From: JBFXAF01 sp050178915
GTDB lineage: Bacteria > Pseudomonadota > Alphaproteobacteria > Rhizobiales > Rhizobiaceae
Assembly: GCA_050178915.1 (NCBI GenBank)
Contig: JBFXFO010000008.1
Span: 1 to 46,872 of the forward strand
Reading direction: 5' to 3'
Length of the DNA stretch: 46,872 bases
In this document: piece after piece, positions 1-8,051 of the stretch
Position numbering within the stretch: position 1 is the first letter of the stretch
How the letters are laid out: every line of letters starts with the position of its first letter
Notes under the pieces: model-generated
Database searches by the model: none
Told to the model about the DNA's origin: nothing
The model's input: only the letters and a program-made list of their open reading frames with translations
Program-made: the position numbers and the translations under genes

Positions 1-1235
1 CCGGCCTGTCGGGCGGCGCGCTGCCGCTCGAGGATGCGGTGCTGCTGGTGATGAGCCGCTTCAGCCGCATCCTCGAAATCGATTACCCGAACCGCTGCGT
101 GGTGGCGCAGCCCGGCGTCACCAATCTGGGCATCAGCCGTGCCGTCGAGGACGACGGCTTCTATTACGCGCCCGACCCGTCGTCGCAGATCGCCTGCTCG
201 ATCGGCGGCAACGTGGCCGAAAATTCCGGCGGCGTGCACTGCCTGAAGTACGGGCTGACGGCGAACAATGTGCTCGGCATCGAGATGGTGCTGATGGACG
301 GGCAGGTGGTGCGGCTCGGCGGCAAGCATCTCGATGCGGAAGGCTACGACCTGCTCGGGCTGATGACAGGGTCGGAGGGGCTGCTCGGCGTGGTGACCGA
401 GGTGACCGTGCGCATTCTGAAGAAGCCGGAGACCGCGCGCGCCCTGCTGATCGGCTTCCCGACGAGTGAACAGGGCGGCCAGTGTGTCGCCGACATCATC
501 GGCGCCGGCATCATTCCCGGCGGCATGGAGATGATGGACCTGCCGGCGATCAGGGCCGCCGAGGATTTTCTGAAGATCGGCTACCCTCTGGATGTCGAGG
601 CGCTGCTGATCGTCGAACTCGACGGTCCGGCAGTGGAGGTCGATCACCTGATCGATCTGGTTGAGCAGATTGCGCATCGCAACGGCCAGACCACCTGCCG
701 CATCTCGACGTCAGAAGAAGAGCGGCTGTCATTCTGGGCCGGACGCAAGGCGGCGTTCCCGGCTGTCGGTCGCATCTCGCCGGATTACATGTGCATGGAC
801 GGCACCATCCCGCGCAAGGAGCTGCCGCGTGTGCTGGCCGGCATGCGCGACCTGTCCGAAAAATACGGGCTGCGCGTCGCCAACGTCTTCCACGCCGGTG
901 ACGGCAATTTGCATCCGCTGATCCTGTTCGACGCCAACAATGCCGGGGAGCTTGAGAAGGCGGAACAGTTCGGCGCGGACATCTTGCGGCTGTGCGTGAA
1001 GGTCGGCGGCGTGCTGACCGGCGAGCACGGGGTGGGCGTGGAGAAGCGCGACCTGATGGGCGAGATGTTCAACCAGATCGATCTCGACCAGCAGATGCGG
1101 GTGAAGTGCGCGTTCGATCCGAACCACCTGCTCAATCCCGGCAAAGTGTTTCCGCAGCTTCGCCGCTGCGCCGAACTCGGCCGCATGCATGTCTCGGACG
1201 GCAAGCTGCCGTTTCCGGATATTCCGAGGTTCTGA
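1..1235 (+). CDS. glcD: Glycolate oxidase FAD subunit GlcD (5' end cut by window)
   Basis: FAD-linked subunit of glycolate oxidase, which oxidises glycolate to glyoxylate and passes electrons to the GlcE/GlcF subunits. The gene runs in from the left edge: the reading frame is open from base 3, and the first visible residues (GLSGGALPLEDAV) are the conserved PCMH-type FAD-binding segment, so roughly the first 80-90 residues are missing. The C-terminal FAD-oxidase half carries the typical DGNLHPL and TGEHGVGVEKR motifs and ends with LLNPGKVFP. glcE follows after 2 bp, which supports a glcDEF operon. A D-lactate dehydrogenase of the same family is the main alternative, but the glcE and glcF neighbours favour glycolate. 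Confidence 0.93.
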   Translation, partial: GLSGGALPLEDAVLLVMSRFSRILEIDYPNRCVVAQPGVTNLGISRAVEDDGFYYAPDPSSQIACSIGGNVAENSGGVHCLKYGLTANNVLGIEMVLMDGQVVRLGGKHLDAEGYDLLGLMTGSEGLLGVVTEVTVRILKKPETARALLIGFPTSEQGGQCVADIIGAGIIPGGMEMMDLPAIRAAEDFLKIGYPLDVEALLIVELDGPAVEVDHLIDLVEQIAHRNGQTTCRISTSEEERLSFWAGRKAAFPAVGRISPDYMCMDGTIPRKELPRVLAGMRDLSEKYGLRVANVFHAGDGNLHPLILFDANNAGELEKAEQFGADILRLCVKVGGVLTGEHGVGVEKRDLMGEMFNQIDLDQQMRVKCAFDPNHLLNPGKVFPQLRRCAELGRMHVSDGKLPFPDIPRF

Positions 1236-1237
1236 GC

Positions 1238-2437
1238 GTGACGACCTTTGCTCCAACCTCGCCTGCCGAAGTGCTCGAAGCGGTCGCCTGGGCTGCGGCG
1301 GAAGAAGAGCCGCTGGAGGTCGTGGGGCAAGGATCGAAGCGGCGCATAGGCGCGCCGGTGCAGGTGGCCCACACGCTCGACCTCTCGGGCCTGAGCGGCA
1401 TCACGCTCTACGAGCCGGAGGAACTCGTGCTTGCGGCGCGCTCCGGCACCCCACTGGCCGAAATCCAGGCAGCGTTGAAGGCGCGCGGGCAGGAGCTTGC
1501 GTTCGAGCCGATCGACTACGGCCCGGTGCTCGGCGAAAAGCCTGGGGGCGGCACGATCGGCGGCACGCTCGCCACCAATCTGTCCGGCCCGCGCCGCATC
1601 AAGGCCGGCGCCGCGCGCGACCATATCCTCGGGGTACACGCCGTTTCGGGGCGGGGAGAGGCATTCAAGTCGGGCGGGCGCGTGGTGAAGAACGTCACCG
1701 GCTACGATCTTTCGAAAGGGCTCGCCGGCTCATGGGGCACGCTCGCGGTTGCGACCGAGTTGACCTTCAAGGTGCTGCCGGCCGCCGAGACGGAAACGAC
1801 GCTCGCGCTGCGCGGGCTTGAGGATCACGACGCCGCCGCAGCCATGGCGCTCGGCATGGGATCGAGCGGCGAGGTGTCGGCGGCGGCGCATCTGCCGGAA
1901 GGGGTTGCGGGGACAATCGCCGGGCTGGGCGGAAGCGCCGCGACGCTCATGCGCGTCGAAGGTTTCGGGCCGTCAGTCGACTACCGGATAGGAACGCTGA
2001 AGACGCTTTTCGCGTCCGTTCCGGAGACTGAACTGCTGCCGGTCGAGCGTTCGCGCGCCGTGTGGAAGGAGATCCGCGACTGCGGCCCGTTCGTCGACGG
2101 AACCGAAAGACCGGTCTGGCGTGTCTCGACCGCACCGTCGGAAGGCTGGAAGCTGGCGCTGGCCCTGCGCCGCGAAGCGCCTGCGACGGTCTTCTACGAC
2201 TGGCAGGGCGGTCTGGTGTGGATCCGGATGGAAGGCGGCGATGCTGAAGCCGAGATCGTGCGCCGGCTCGTCGCGCAGGTCGGCGGACATGCGATGCTCG
2301 TGCGCGCAGCGGCGGCCGTGCGCGCAGCGGTTCCGACGTTCCAGCCTCAGGCGGGCCCGCTGGCGGCGCTTGCCGCTCGGCTGAAGGCCGAATTCGATCC
2401 GCGCGGCATCCTCAATCCGGGGCGCACGAACATCTGA
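1238..2437 (+). CDS. glcE: Glycolate oxidase subunit GlcE (FAD-binding)
   Basis: Second FAD-binding subunit of glycolate oxidase, 399 residues. I chose the GTG start at 1238, 2 bp after the glcD stop, because the protein then begins at the usual point just ahead of the FAD-binding domain; longer in-frame starts would lie inside glcD. Visible motifs are GGGTIGGTLATNLSGPRR and the GRVVKNVTGYDLSKG segment typical of GlcE, and the C-terminus is DPRGILNPGR. The stop overlaps the glcF start in the arrangement TGATG, which suggests translational coupling. Confidence 0.93.
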   Translation: MTTFAPTSPAEVLEAVAWAAAEEEPLEVVGQGSKRRIGAPVQVAHTLDLSGLSGITLYEPEELVLAARSGTPLAEIQAALKARGQELAFEPIDYGPVLGEKPGGGTIGGTLATNLSGPRRIKAGAARDHILGVHAVSGRGEAFKSGGRVVKNVTGYDLSKGLAGSWGTLAVATELTFKVLPAAETETTLALRGLEDHDAAAAMALGMGSSGEVSAAAHLPEGVAGTIAGLGGSAATLMRVEGFGPSVDYRIGTLKTLFASVPETELLPVERSRAVWKEIRDCGPFVDGTERPVWRVSTAPSEGWKLALALRREAPATVFYDWQGGLVWIRMEGGDAEAEIVRRLVAQVGGHAMLVRAAAAVRAAVPTFQPQAGPLAALAARLKAEFDPRGILNPGRTNI

Positions 2438-3738
2438 TGCAAACCACCTTCACGCCCGAACAGCTCGCCGATCCGCATGTCGCGGAGTCGGAGAAGATCG
2501 TGCGCAAATGCGTGCATTGCGGCTTCTGCACCGCGACCTGTCCGACCTACGTCACGCTTGGCAATGAACTCGACAGCCCGCGCGGCCGCATCTACCTGAT
2601 CAAGGACATGCTGGAGGCCGGGCGGCCGGCCGATCGCGAGGTCGTCAGGCATGTGGATCGCTGCCTGTCCTGCCTCGCCTGCATGACGACATGCCCGTCG
2701 GGCGTGAACTACATGCACCTTGTCGACCACGCCCGCGCGCACATCGAGAAGACCTACCGCCGGCCACTTGCGGATCGGATGCTGCGCGCGACGCTGGCGG
2801 CGGTGCTGCCTTATCCCGGACGCTTCCGTGCAGCGCTGAAACTGGCGCGGCTGGGGCGGCCTTTCTCAGGCCTGTTCCGATCTGTCCCGGCGCTGAAGCC
2901 TGTCGCCGCCATGCTCGACCTCGCGCCAGCCAGTGTGCCGCCGGTCTCGCCGGTGTCGCGCGCCGGCCAGCACCCTGCGACGGGCGCGAAGCGTGGGCGC
3001 GTCGCTCTGCTCACCGGCTGCGCGCAGTCCGTGCTCGATCCGGCCATCAACGAGGCGACGGTCCGCCTGCTCAACCGGATCGGCGTCGAGGTGGTGGTGC
3101 CGCCGGGCGAGGGCTGCTGCGGCGCGCTCGTCCATCACATGGGGCGCGAGGAGGCTGCACTTGCGGCTGCACGGCGCAATGTCGACGCCTGGACGAAGCT
3201 GATCGATGCGGGCGGCCTCGACGCCATCGTGATCACCGCCTCGGGCTGCGGCACGACGATCAAGGACTACGGTTTCATGCTGCGCCTCGACCCGGCCTAT
3301 GCGGCGAAGGCGCAGCGTGTGTCGGCGCTGGCGAAGGACATCACCGAGTATCTCGCGACGATCGAACTGCCCGCACCGGTGCCGCAGGCGCGCCCGCGCG
3401 TCGCCTACCATTCGGCGTGTTCGATGCAGCACGGCCAGAAGATCACGCGGCAGCCGAAGGAGTTGCTGAAATCAGCCGGCTTCGACGTGGTCGAGCCGCG
3501 CGAGGCGCATCTGTGCTGCGGCTCAGCCGGTACCTACAACATCCTGCAGCCGGAGATTTCGACCACGCTGCGCGAGCGCAAGGTGAAGAACCTCGCGGCC
3601 ACGCAGGCCGACCTCGTTGCCACCGGCAACATCGGCTGCATCACGCAGATCGCCGACCGCGCCGGAATGCCGATCCTGCACACGGTCGAACTGCTCGACT
3701 GGGCTTACGGCGGGCCGACGCCCGCCGCGCTTGCCTGA
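2437..3738 (+). CDS. glcF: Glycolate oxidase iron-sulfur subunit GlcF
   Basis: Iron-sulfur subunit that carries electrons from the FAD subunits toward the quinone pool at the membrane; 433 residues. Two [4Fe-4S] ferredoxin motifs are visible: C25, C28, C31, C35 and C76, C79, C82, C86. Two cysteine-rich CCG domains follow, marked by GEGCCGALVHHMG and HLCCGSAGTYN. It starts on the last base of the glcE stop codon. The next gene is convergent and begins only 20 bp downstream. No hairpin terminator is evident in that gap. Confidence 0.95.
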   Translation: MQTTFTPEQLADPHVAESEKIVRKCVHCGFCTATCPTYVTLGNELDSPRGRIYLIKDMLEAGRPADREVVRHVDRCLSCLACMTTCPSGVNYMHLVDHARAHIEKTYRRPLADRMLRATLAAVLPYPGRFRAALKLARLGRPFSGLFRSVPALKPVAAMLDLAPASVPPVSPVSRAGQHPATGAKRGRVALLTGCAQSVLDPAINEATVRLLNRIGVEVVVPPGEGCCGALVHHMGREEAALAAARRNVDAWTKLIDAGGLDAIVITASGCGTTIKDYGFMLRLDPAYAAKAQRVSALAKDITEYLATIELPAPVPQARPRVAYHSACSMQHGQKITRQPKELLKSAGFDVVEPREAHLCCGSAGTYNILQPEISTTLRERKVKNLAATQADLVATGNIGCITQIADRAGMPILHTVELLDWAYGGPTPAALA

Positions 3739-3758
3739 ACAACAGCGCAGACGATCTG

Positions 3759-4631
3759 CTATCCCGGTTCGCGGGCGAGGCGCTTGCGCCACGCCAGCAC
3801 GTACGGAATGGCGATGATGTACATGATGATGCCGTAGAGGCCCGACGGCAGGCTGAAGTCGGTGATGGCATCGACGCCTGCCACCATGCTGCCGACCTGT
3901 ATGCCCAGCGTCGCATTGTGGACGCCGCTTTCGATCGAGATGGTGGCCGCCTTCTTGAGGCCAAGCCCGAACAGCAGGGCCAGCGCCAGCCCGATCAGCA
4001 GCAGCGAGATGTTCAGCACCACGAGACTCGGCCCGAGCGTTGGCAGGTTCTCGACGAAGCGCGTCCAGTTCGATGCCAGCGCGCCCGCGACCACCACCCC
4101 GAACAGCACGGTGGAAAGCGTGTTGAGCGGCTTGTCCAGCCGGTCGCCAAGCTCCTCCCTGAAATGCCGCAGCAGGATGCCGAGAGCCACCGGGATCGCC
4201 GTCAGCAGGAAGAGCCGCACCCCGATCGAAGTCACATCGATGTCCGGCGCCTGCGTCCCGAGAAACAGGTCGGCGGCGAATTTCACCATGAACGGCACGA
4301 CCAGCACCGACAGCAATGTGCTCACCCCGGTGAGCGAGACGGCCAGCGCGACGTCGCCACGCGCCATCTTGGTCAGGAAGTTCGACGTCACGCCGCTCGG
4401 GCAGAACGCCAGGATCATCACGCCGAACGCCAGTTCCTGCGGCAGTCCGAAAATGGTCGCGACACAATAGGCGACGACGGGGATGGCAATGATCTGGGCA
4501 GCCACGCCGACGGCGAAAGCCTTCGGCTGCGTGAACACGCGCAGGAAGTCGCCGATCTTCAAGCCAAGGCCGAGCGAGAACATGATGACGGCGAGCGTGG
4601 CCGGCAAAAAGATACTGATAAACACGTCCAT
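3759..4631 (-). CDS. Bile acid:sodium symporter (BASS) family transporter
   Basis: Inner-membrane secondary transporter of the BASS family, 290 residues with about nine hydrophobic segments. Family hallmarks are CPSGVTSNFLTKMARGD in the first half and ESGVHNATLGIQVG in the second, the two discontinuous crossing helices of the BASS fold. Family members move bile acids, pantoate, pyruvate or other organic anions with sodium; the substrate cannot be read from the sequence. I chose the ATG at 4631 because GGGGGAAGAAG lies just upstream; an in-frame start 14 codons earlier has no such support. It stands alone, convergent with glcF. Confidence 0.88.
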   Translation of the reverse strand: MDVFISIFLPATLAVIMFSLGLGLKIGDFLRVFTQPKAFAVGVAAQIIAIPVVAYCVATIFGLPQELAFGVMILAFCPSGVTSNFLTKMARGDVALAVSLTGVSTLLSVLVVPFMVKFAADLFLGTQAPDIDVTSIGVRLFLLTAIPVALGILLRHFREELGDRLDKPLNTLSTVLFGVVVAGALASNWTRFVENLPTLGPSLVVLNISLLLIGLALALLFGLGLKKAATISIESGVHNATLGIQVGSMVAGVDAITDFSLPSGLYGIIMYIIAIPYVLAWRKRLAREPG

Positions 4632-4727
4632 TTTGGTCTTCTTCCCCCTGCCGGCGAATCTGCAGCCTGACATGCGTTAGTGCTAACGCGAAACCCGACG
4701 GAATGCAGACAACCGGCGACCTCTCAA

Positions 4728-5087
4728 TCAGCTGGAATGCAACTTATCCTTGTGCCTGGCGGATTTCGCCGGCAGCGTCCGGACAAACGCCTCCGTCAGT
4801 TCGACCCATTCACGCAAGGCGCTGGCGCTCTTCACGGAATCGGCGTCCACGACGAGATAGTCGCTCATCGCCTTGCCACGCATGATCATGCGGCTGACGC
4901 CGTTGCGCTGCAGCGCGGCCGGAGCCTGGTCTGGGCCGGTGCGTGCCAGCAGACTGCCGTCCCGGCGGGCGCAGATCTGCATGTTGCCGGCGCGCATGAA
5001 ACACAGCCCGCCGAACATGCGCATTTCGGAAATCGCCGGATCGTCGCCCATGAGGGCGCGCAAGCGGTCGGCCATCGCTTCCGGCAT
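4728..5087 (-). CDS. TfoX N-terminal domain protein
   Basis: Small protein of 119 residues made of one TfoX N-terminal domain. It begins MPEAMADRLRALMGDD, followed by the typical MRMFGGLCFMRAGNMQICAR segment. TfoX/Sxy proteins with an additional C-terminal domain regulate competence in gammaproteobacteria. Stand-alone N-domain proteins like this are common in alphaproteobacteria and have no settled role, so competence should not be assumed. The chosen ATG at 5087 keeps it clear of trmJ, which diverges 51 bp away; a longer frame would run antisense through the start of trmJ. Confidence 0.8.
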   Translation of the reverse strand: MPEAMADRLRALMGDDPAISEMRMFGGLCFMRAGNMQICARRDGSLLARTGPDQAPAALQRNGVSRMIMRGKAMSDYLVVDADSVKSASALREWVELTEAFVRTLPAKSARHKDKLHSS

Positions 5088-5138
5088 GACGCGGTTCCCG
5101 CCTTCAAAACACCGGCCAAGTATGGCAGGGACCGTCCC

Positions 5139-5966
5139 ATGCCGGAAGGACAAATACATCAGGGCCCCGCCATCATTCTCGTCGAGCCGCAACTCGGCGA
5201 GAACATCGGCATGGTGGCGCGCGCCATGGCCAATTTCGGCCTGACCGAACTGCGGCTCGTGAACCCGCGCGATGGCTGGCCCAACGAGAAGGCGATCGCC
5301 ACCGCCAGCAAGGCCGACCACGTGATCAATGCGGTGCAGGTCTTCCACAAGCTCGAGCATGCGATCGGCGATCTGAATTTCGTGTTCGCGACGACGGCCC
5401 GCGAGCGCGACGGGTTCAAGCCCGTGCGCTCGCCGGTGGACGCTGCGCGCGCGATCCGCCAGCGCGCGTCCGGCGGCCAGCGCACTGGCATCCTGTTCGG
5501 ACGCGAGCGGACCGGCCTCGACAACGAGGAGGTGGCGATGGCGGACGAAATCGTCACCTTCCCGGTCAACCCGCAGTTCGCCTCGCTCAACATCGCGCAG
5601 GCGGTGCTGCTGATGTCGTATGAGTGGCAGAAGTCGGGGCTGGCGAACGAGGCGGACACCCGCTTCTCGACGCCGGAGATGGAGCCGGCGCCGAAGGAGC
5701 ACCTCAACTCGTTCTTCCAGCATCTGGAAGACGCGCTGGGTGTGCGCGGCTATTTTCGGCCGCAGGCGAAGAAGCCGAAGATGATCGACAATCTGCGCGC
5801 GGTGTTCACGCGGCCGGGATTTTCGGAAGCCGAGATCAAGGTGCTGCGCGGCGTGCTTGCCTCGCTGGACTATTTTTCGCCCGACGAGCCGCGCGGCGCA
5901 GGTTATCCGGAGCGCAAGGCGATCGCCGATCGGCGCGGACGCAAGCCCGTGCAGCCGGACGAATAG
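5139..5966 (+). CDS. trmJ: tRNA (cytidine/uridine-2'-O-)-methyltransferase TrmJ
   Basis: SPOUT-class RNA 2'-O-ribose methyltransferase, 275 residues; in E. coli TrmJ methylates position 32 of several tRNAs. The N-terminal domain contains the SpoU signatures ILVEPQLGENIGMVARAMANFG, split here as ILVEPQLGENIG and MVARAMANFG, then LFGRERTGLDNEE and FASLNIAQAV, which form the trefoil-knot SAM site. The start at 5139 gives the usual N-terminus; the frame is open further upstream but would overlap the tfoX-like gene in antisense. murI follows 74 bp downstream on the same strand and may be co-transcribed. Confidence 0.92.
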   Translation: MPEGQIHQGPAIILVEPQLGENIGMVARAMANFGLTELRLVNPRDGWPNEKAIATASKADHVINAVQVFHKLEHAIGDLNFVFATTARERDGFKPVRSPVDAARAIRQRASGGQRTGILFGRERTGLDNEEVAMADEIVTFPVNPQFASLNIAQAVLLMSYEWQKSGLANEADTRFSTPEMEPAPKEHLNSFFQHLEDALGVRGYFRPQAKKPKMIDNLRAVFTRPGFSEAEIKVLRGVLASLDYFSPDEPRGAGYPERKAIADRRGRKPVQPDE

Positions 5967-6040
5967 AACTTTCGCCAGTGGACGCCTTGGAAAGGATTCT
6001 TTCCGAGAATAGCCCGGCTTCGGCTGAAGAAGAGGCGACG

Positions 6041-6841
6041 ATGGCAGACCGGCCCATCCTGATGTTCGATTCCGGCGTCGGCGGGCTGACCGTGTTGCGT
6101 GAAGCGCGCGTGCTGATGCCCGAGAGACGCTTCATCTATGTGGCCGACGACGCCGCATTTCCCTATGGCGACTGGGAGGAGCCGGCGCTGGACCAGCGCA
6201 TCGTGTCGCTCTTCGGCGACCTGCTGGAGAAGTACCGGCCGGAGATCGCCGTGATTCCGTGCAACACGGCTTCCACCCTGTCGCTGGCCAACCTGCGCAA
6301 GACCTATCCGGGAACGCCTTTTGTCGGCACGGTCCCGGCGATCAAGCCGGCGGCGGAACGCACGCGCTCCGGGCTCGTGTCGGTGCTGGCCACGCCGGGG
6401 ACGGTGAAGCGGCAGTATACGCGCGACCTCATCTCGCAGTGGGGGCAGAAATGCCATGTGCGGCTGGTCGGCTCGACGCAGCTGGCGCGGCTGGCGGAGA
6501 TCTATGTGCGCAACGGCTTCGTGGACGAAGAGGCGGTGCGCGCCGAGATCGCGCCGTGCTTCGTCGAGAAGGATGGCAGGCGCACCGACATCGTGGTGCT
6601 CGCCTGCACGCACTATCCCTTTCTCGTCAACCGCATGCGCAAGATGGCGCCGTGGCCGGTCGACTGGCTCGATCCAGCCGAAGCGATAGCGCGGCGCACG
6701 CTCGACCTGCTCGACGCTCGGGACCCGGCGGAGCCAGGAAAGCCTGCGGGGCAGGCCCCCGACATCGCCGTCTTCACCTCCGGCAAGGCGGATTTCCCGG
6801 TGCGCCGGCTGATGCAGGGGTTTGGACTGACCGTCGCCTGA
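6041..6841 (+). CDS. murI: Glutamate racemase
   Basis: Converts L-glutamate to D-glutamate for peptidoglycan; cytoplasmic, 266 residues. The two catalytic cysteines sit in PCNTAS (C74) and ACTHYP (C189), and the N-terminal MFDSGVGGLTVL is the family signature. I chose ATG 6041, preceded by GAAGAAGAGG. An in-frame GTG at 5978 would add 21 residues but has no ribosome-binding site. It lies downstream of trmJ and upstream of a small DUF3008 gene, with no terminator seen between them. Confidence 0.94.
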   Translation: MADRPILMFDSGVGGLTVLREARVLMPERRFIYVADDAAFPYGDWEEPALDQRIVSLFGDLLEKYRPEIAVIPCNTASTLSLANLRKTYPGTPFVGTVPAIKPAAERTRSGLVSVLATPGTVKRQYTRDLISQWGQKCHVRLVGSTQLARLAEIYVRNGFVDEEAVRAEIAPCFVEKDGRRTDIVVLACTHYPFLVNRMRKMAPWPVDWLDPAEAIARRTLDLLDARDPAEPGKPAGQAPDIAVFTSGKADFPVRRLMQGFGLTVA

Positions 6842-6901
6842 GGAACAAGCGCCGGGCCGGGTCGTTTTCCGACGAGACGCAATCGTCGATGGAGAACGAC
6901 C

Positions 6902-7093
6902 ATGCCCGCCAAATCCGCAGCCCAGCAGAAAGCCGCCGGCGCCGCTCTTTCAGCCAAGCGAGGCGACACCAGGAAGAGCGCGCTGAAGGGCGCCTCGAAA
7001 GAGATGTACGAATCGATGAGCGAGAAGCAGCTCGAGGACTTTGCCGAGACCAGGCGCAAGGGCAAGCCCGAGCACGTCGCGAAGAAGCACTAG
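6902..7093 (+). CDS. DUF3008 family small basic protein
   Basis: A 63-residue, highly charged, lysine-rich protein beginning MPAKSAAQQKAAGAAL. The central KGASKEMYESMSEKQLEDFA and the KGKPEH ending match the DUF3008 family, common as a tiny protein in proteobacteria and of unknown function. It has no membrane segment and no cysteine, and looks largely helical or disordered. GGAG lies about 8 bases before the ATG. It sits 60 bp after murI and ahead of the rpsD promoter, so it may be the last gene of the trmJ-murI unit. Confidence 0.82.
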   Translation: MPAKSAAQQKAAGAALSAKRGDTRKSALKGASKEMYESMSEKQLEDFAETRRKGKPEHVAKKH

Positions 7094-7121
7094 CAGGCGC
7101 CTAGCGCGGCACCGCGCCGAG

Positions 7122-7150
7122 CTTGACTTTCCGCATGCGTGCCCATAGAC
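7122..7150 (+). promoter_or_regulatory. Candidate sigma-70 promoter upstream of rpsD
   Basis: CTTGAC at 7122-7127 matches the alphaproteobacterial -35 consensus. CATAGA at 7144-7149 is a partial -10, 16 bases downstream. It lies 180 bp before rpsD and directly before a terminator-like hairpin. A second -35-like TTGACG at 7191 has no good -10. Called by eye. Confidence 0.45.
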
Positions 7151-7160
7151 AGCCGCCGAT

Positions 7161-7192
7161 CACCGGGCCGCAACGCCCGGTGGTTTTCATTT
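7161..7192 (+). terminator. Hairpin with T-rich tail before rpsD
   Basis: CACCGGGC (7161-7168) pairs perfectly with GCCCGGTG (7175-7182) around a 6-base loop, followed by GTTTTCATTT. It could end transcription from the murI/DUF3008 side, or act as an attenuator for the promoter just upstream. Confidence 0.65.
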
Positions 7193-7272
7193 GACGTGTC
7201 CCGTGGATTTTTCCGCAAAGCGTGCGTGGGAAATCCTGTCGGGTCCTCCAAAAGAGGATCAGAGGAGGGCGC

Positions 7273-7324
7273 GTTTCCTTCGGGCGGAAGTTCAGCTTCC
7301 GGCCGTAACTTGTTGAAAGGAAAC
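7273..7324 (+). promoter_or_regulatory. rpsD leader helix able to mask the Shine-Dalgarno
   Basis: GTTTCCTT (7273-7280) is exactly complementary to AAGGAAAC (7317-7324), which contains the rpsD ribosome-binding site. The two strands enclose a hairpin CGGAAG (7285-7290), loop TTCAG, CTTCCG (7296-7301). Primary ribosomal proteins such as S4 often repress their own translation; this leader has a suitable shape. The pairing is visible in the sequence; the regulatory role is inference. Confidence 0.45.
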
Positions 7325-7328
7325 CGCG

Positions 7329-7946
7329 ATGAGCAAGCGCGAATCTGCAAAGTACAAACTCGATCGCCGTCTGGGCGAGAACATCTGGGGCCGTCCGAAG
7401 TCCCCGGTGAACAAGCGTGAATACGGCCCCGGCCAGCACGGCCAGCGCCGCAAGGGCAAGATGTCGGACTTCGGTCTGCAGCTGCGCGCCAAGCAGAAGC
7501 TGAAGGGCCACTACGGCGACATCTCCGAGAAGCAGTTCCGCGGCATCTATGCCGAGGCGAACCGCCGCAAGGGCGACACGCCGGACAATCTGATCGGCCT
7601 GCTGGAGTCGCGCCTCGACGCGGTCGTCTATCGCGCCAAGTTCGTGCCGACGATCTTCGCGGCCCGCCAGTTCGTCAACCACGGCCACGTGAACGTCAAC
7701 GGCCGCCGCACCAACATCGCTTCGTACCGCTGCAAGCCGGGCGACGTGATCGAGGTGCGCGAGAAGTCGAAGCAGCTGGTGATCGTGCTCGAGTCGGTCG
7801 GCCTCGCCGAGCGCGACGTGCCGGACTACATCGAAGCCGACCACAACAAGATGACCGCCACCTTCACCCGCATGCCGGGCCTCTCCGAGGTTCCGTTCGC
7901 GGTACAGATGGAACCGAACCTGGTCGTCGAGTTCTACTCGCGCTGA
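7329..7946 (+). CDS. rpsD: 30S ribosomal protein S4
   Basis: Primary 16S rRNA-binding protein of the small subunit, 205 residues, the usual bacterial length. It begins MSKRESAKYKLDRRLGENIW and contains the S4 RNA-binding domain (roughly residues 95-155), including SRLDAVVYRAKFVPTIFAAR and VNHGHVNVNGRR. It forms a single-gene unit with its own promoter candidate, structured leader and downstream terminator, as is common for rpsD outside the alpha operon in alphaproteobacteria. Confidence 0.97.
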   Translation: MSKRESAKYKLDRRLGENIWGRPKSPVNKREYGPGQHGQRRKGKMSDFGLQLRAKQKLKGHYGDISEKQFRGIYAEANRRKGDTPDNLIGLLESRLDAVVYRAKFVPTIFAARQFVNHGHVNVNGRRTNIASYRCKPGDVIEVREKSKQLVIVLESVGLAERDVPDYIEADHNKMTATFTRMPGLSEVPFAVQMEPNLVVEFYSR

Positions 7947-7970
7947 TCGGTCCAAGAATTCTTCGAGAAA

Positions 7971-7999
7971 GGCCGCGCACCGCGCGGCCTTTTTCTTTT
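7971..7999 (+). terminator. Rho-independent terminator of rpsD
   Basis: GGCCGCGC (7971-7978), 3-base loop, GCGCGGCC (7982-7989), followed by TTTTTCTTTT. It starts 24 bp after the rpsD stop. Confidence 0.9.
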
Positions 8000-8051
8000 C
8001 GGGCGCCATCGCTATAGCGTGCGCTCAAGAGGCATCCGGCAGAACAGTTCA

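Noticed and set aside
2691..4670. Plus-strand open frame spanning glcF and the BASS transporter
   Set aside because: Crosses two confident genes on opposite strands; low-complexity arginine/histidine text.
4728..5723. Long minus-strand frame extending the TfoX-like protein upstream
   Set aside because: The extension is antisense to trmJ and has no TfoX-like sequence; the 119-residue form begins at the domain boundary.
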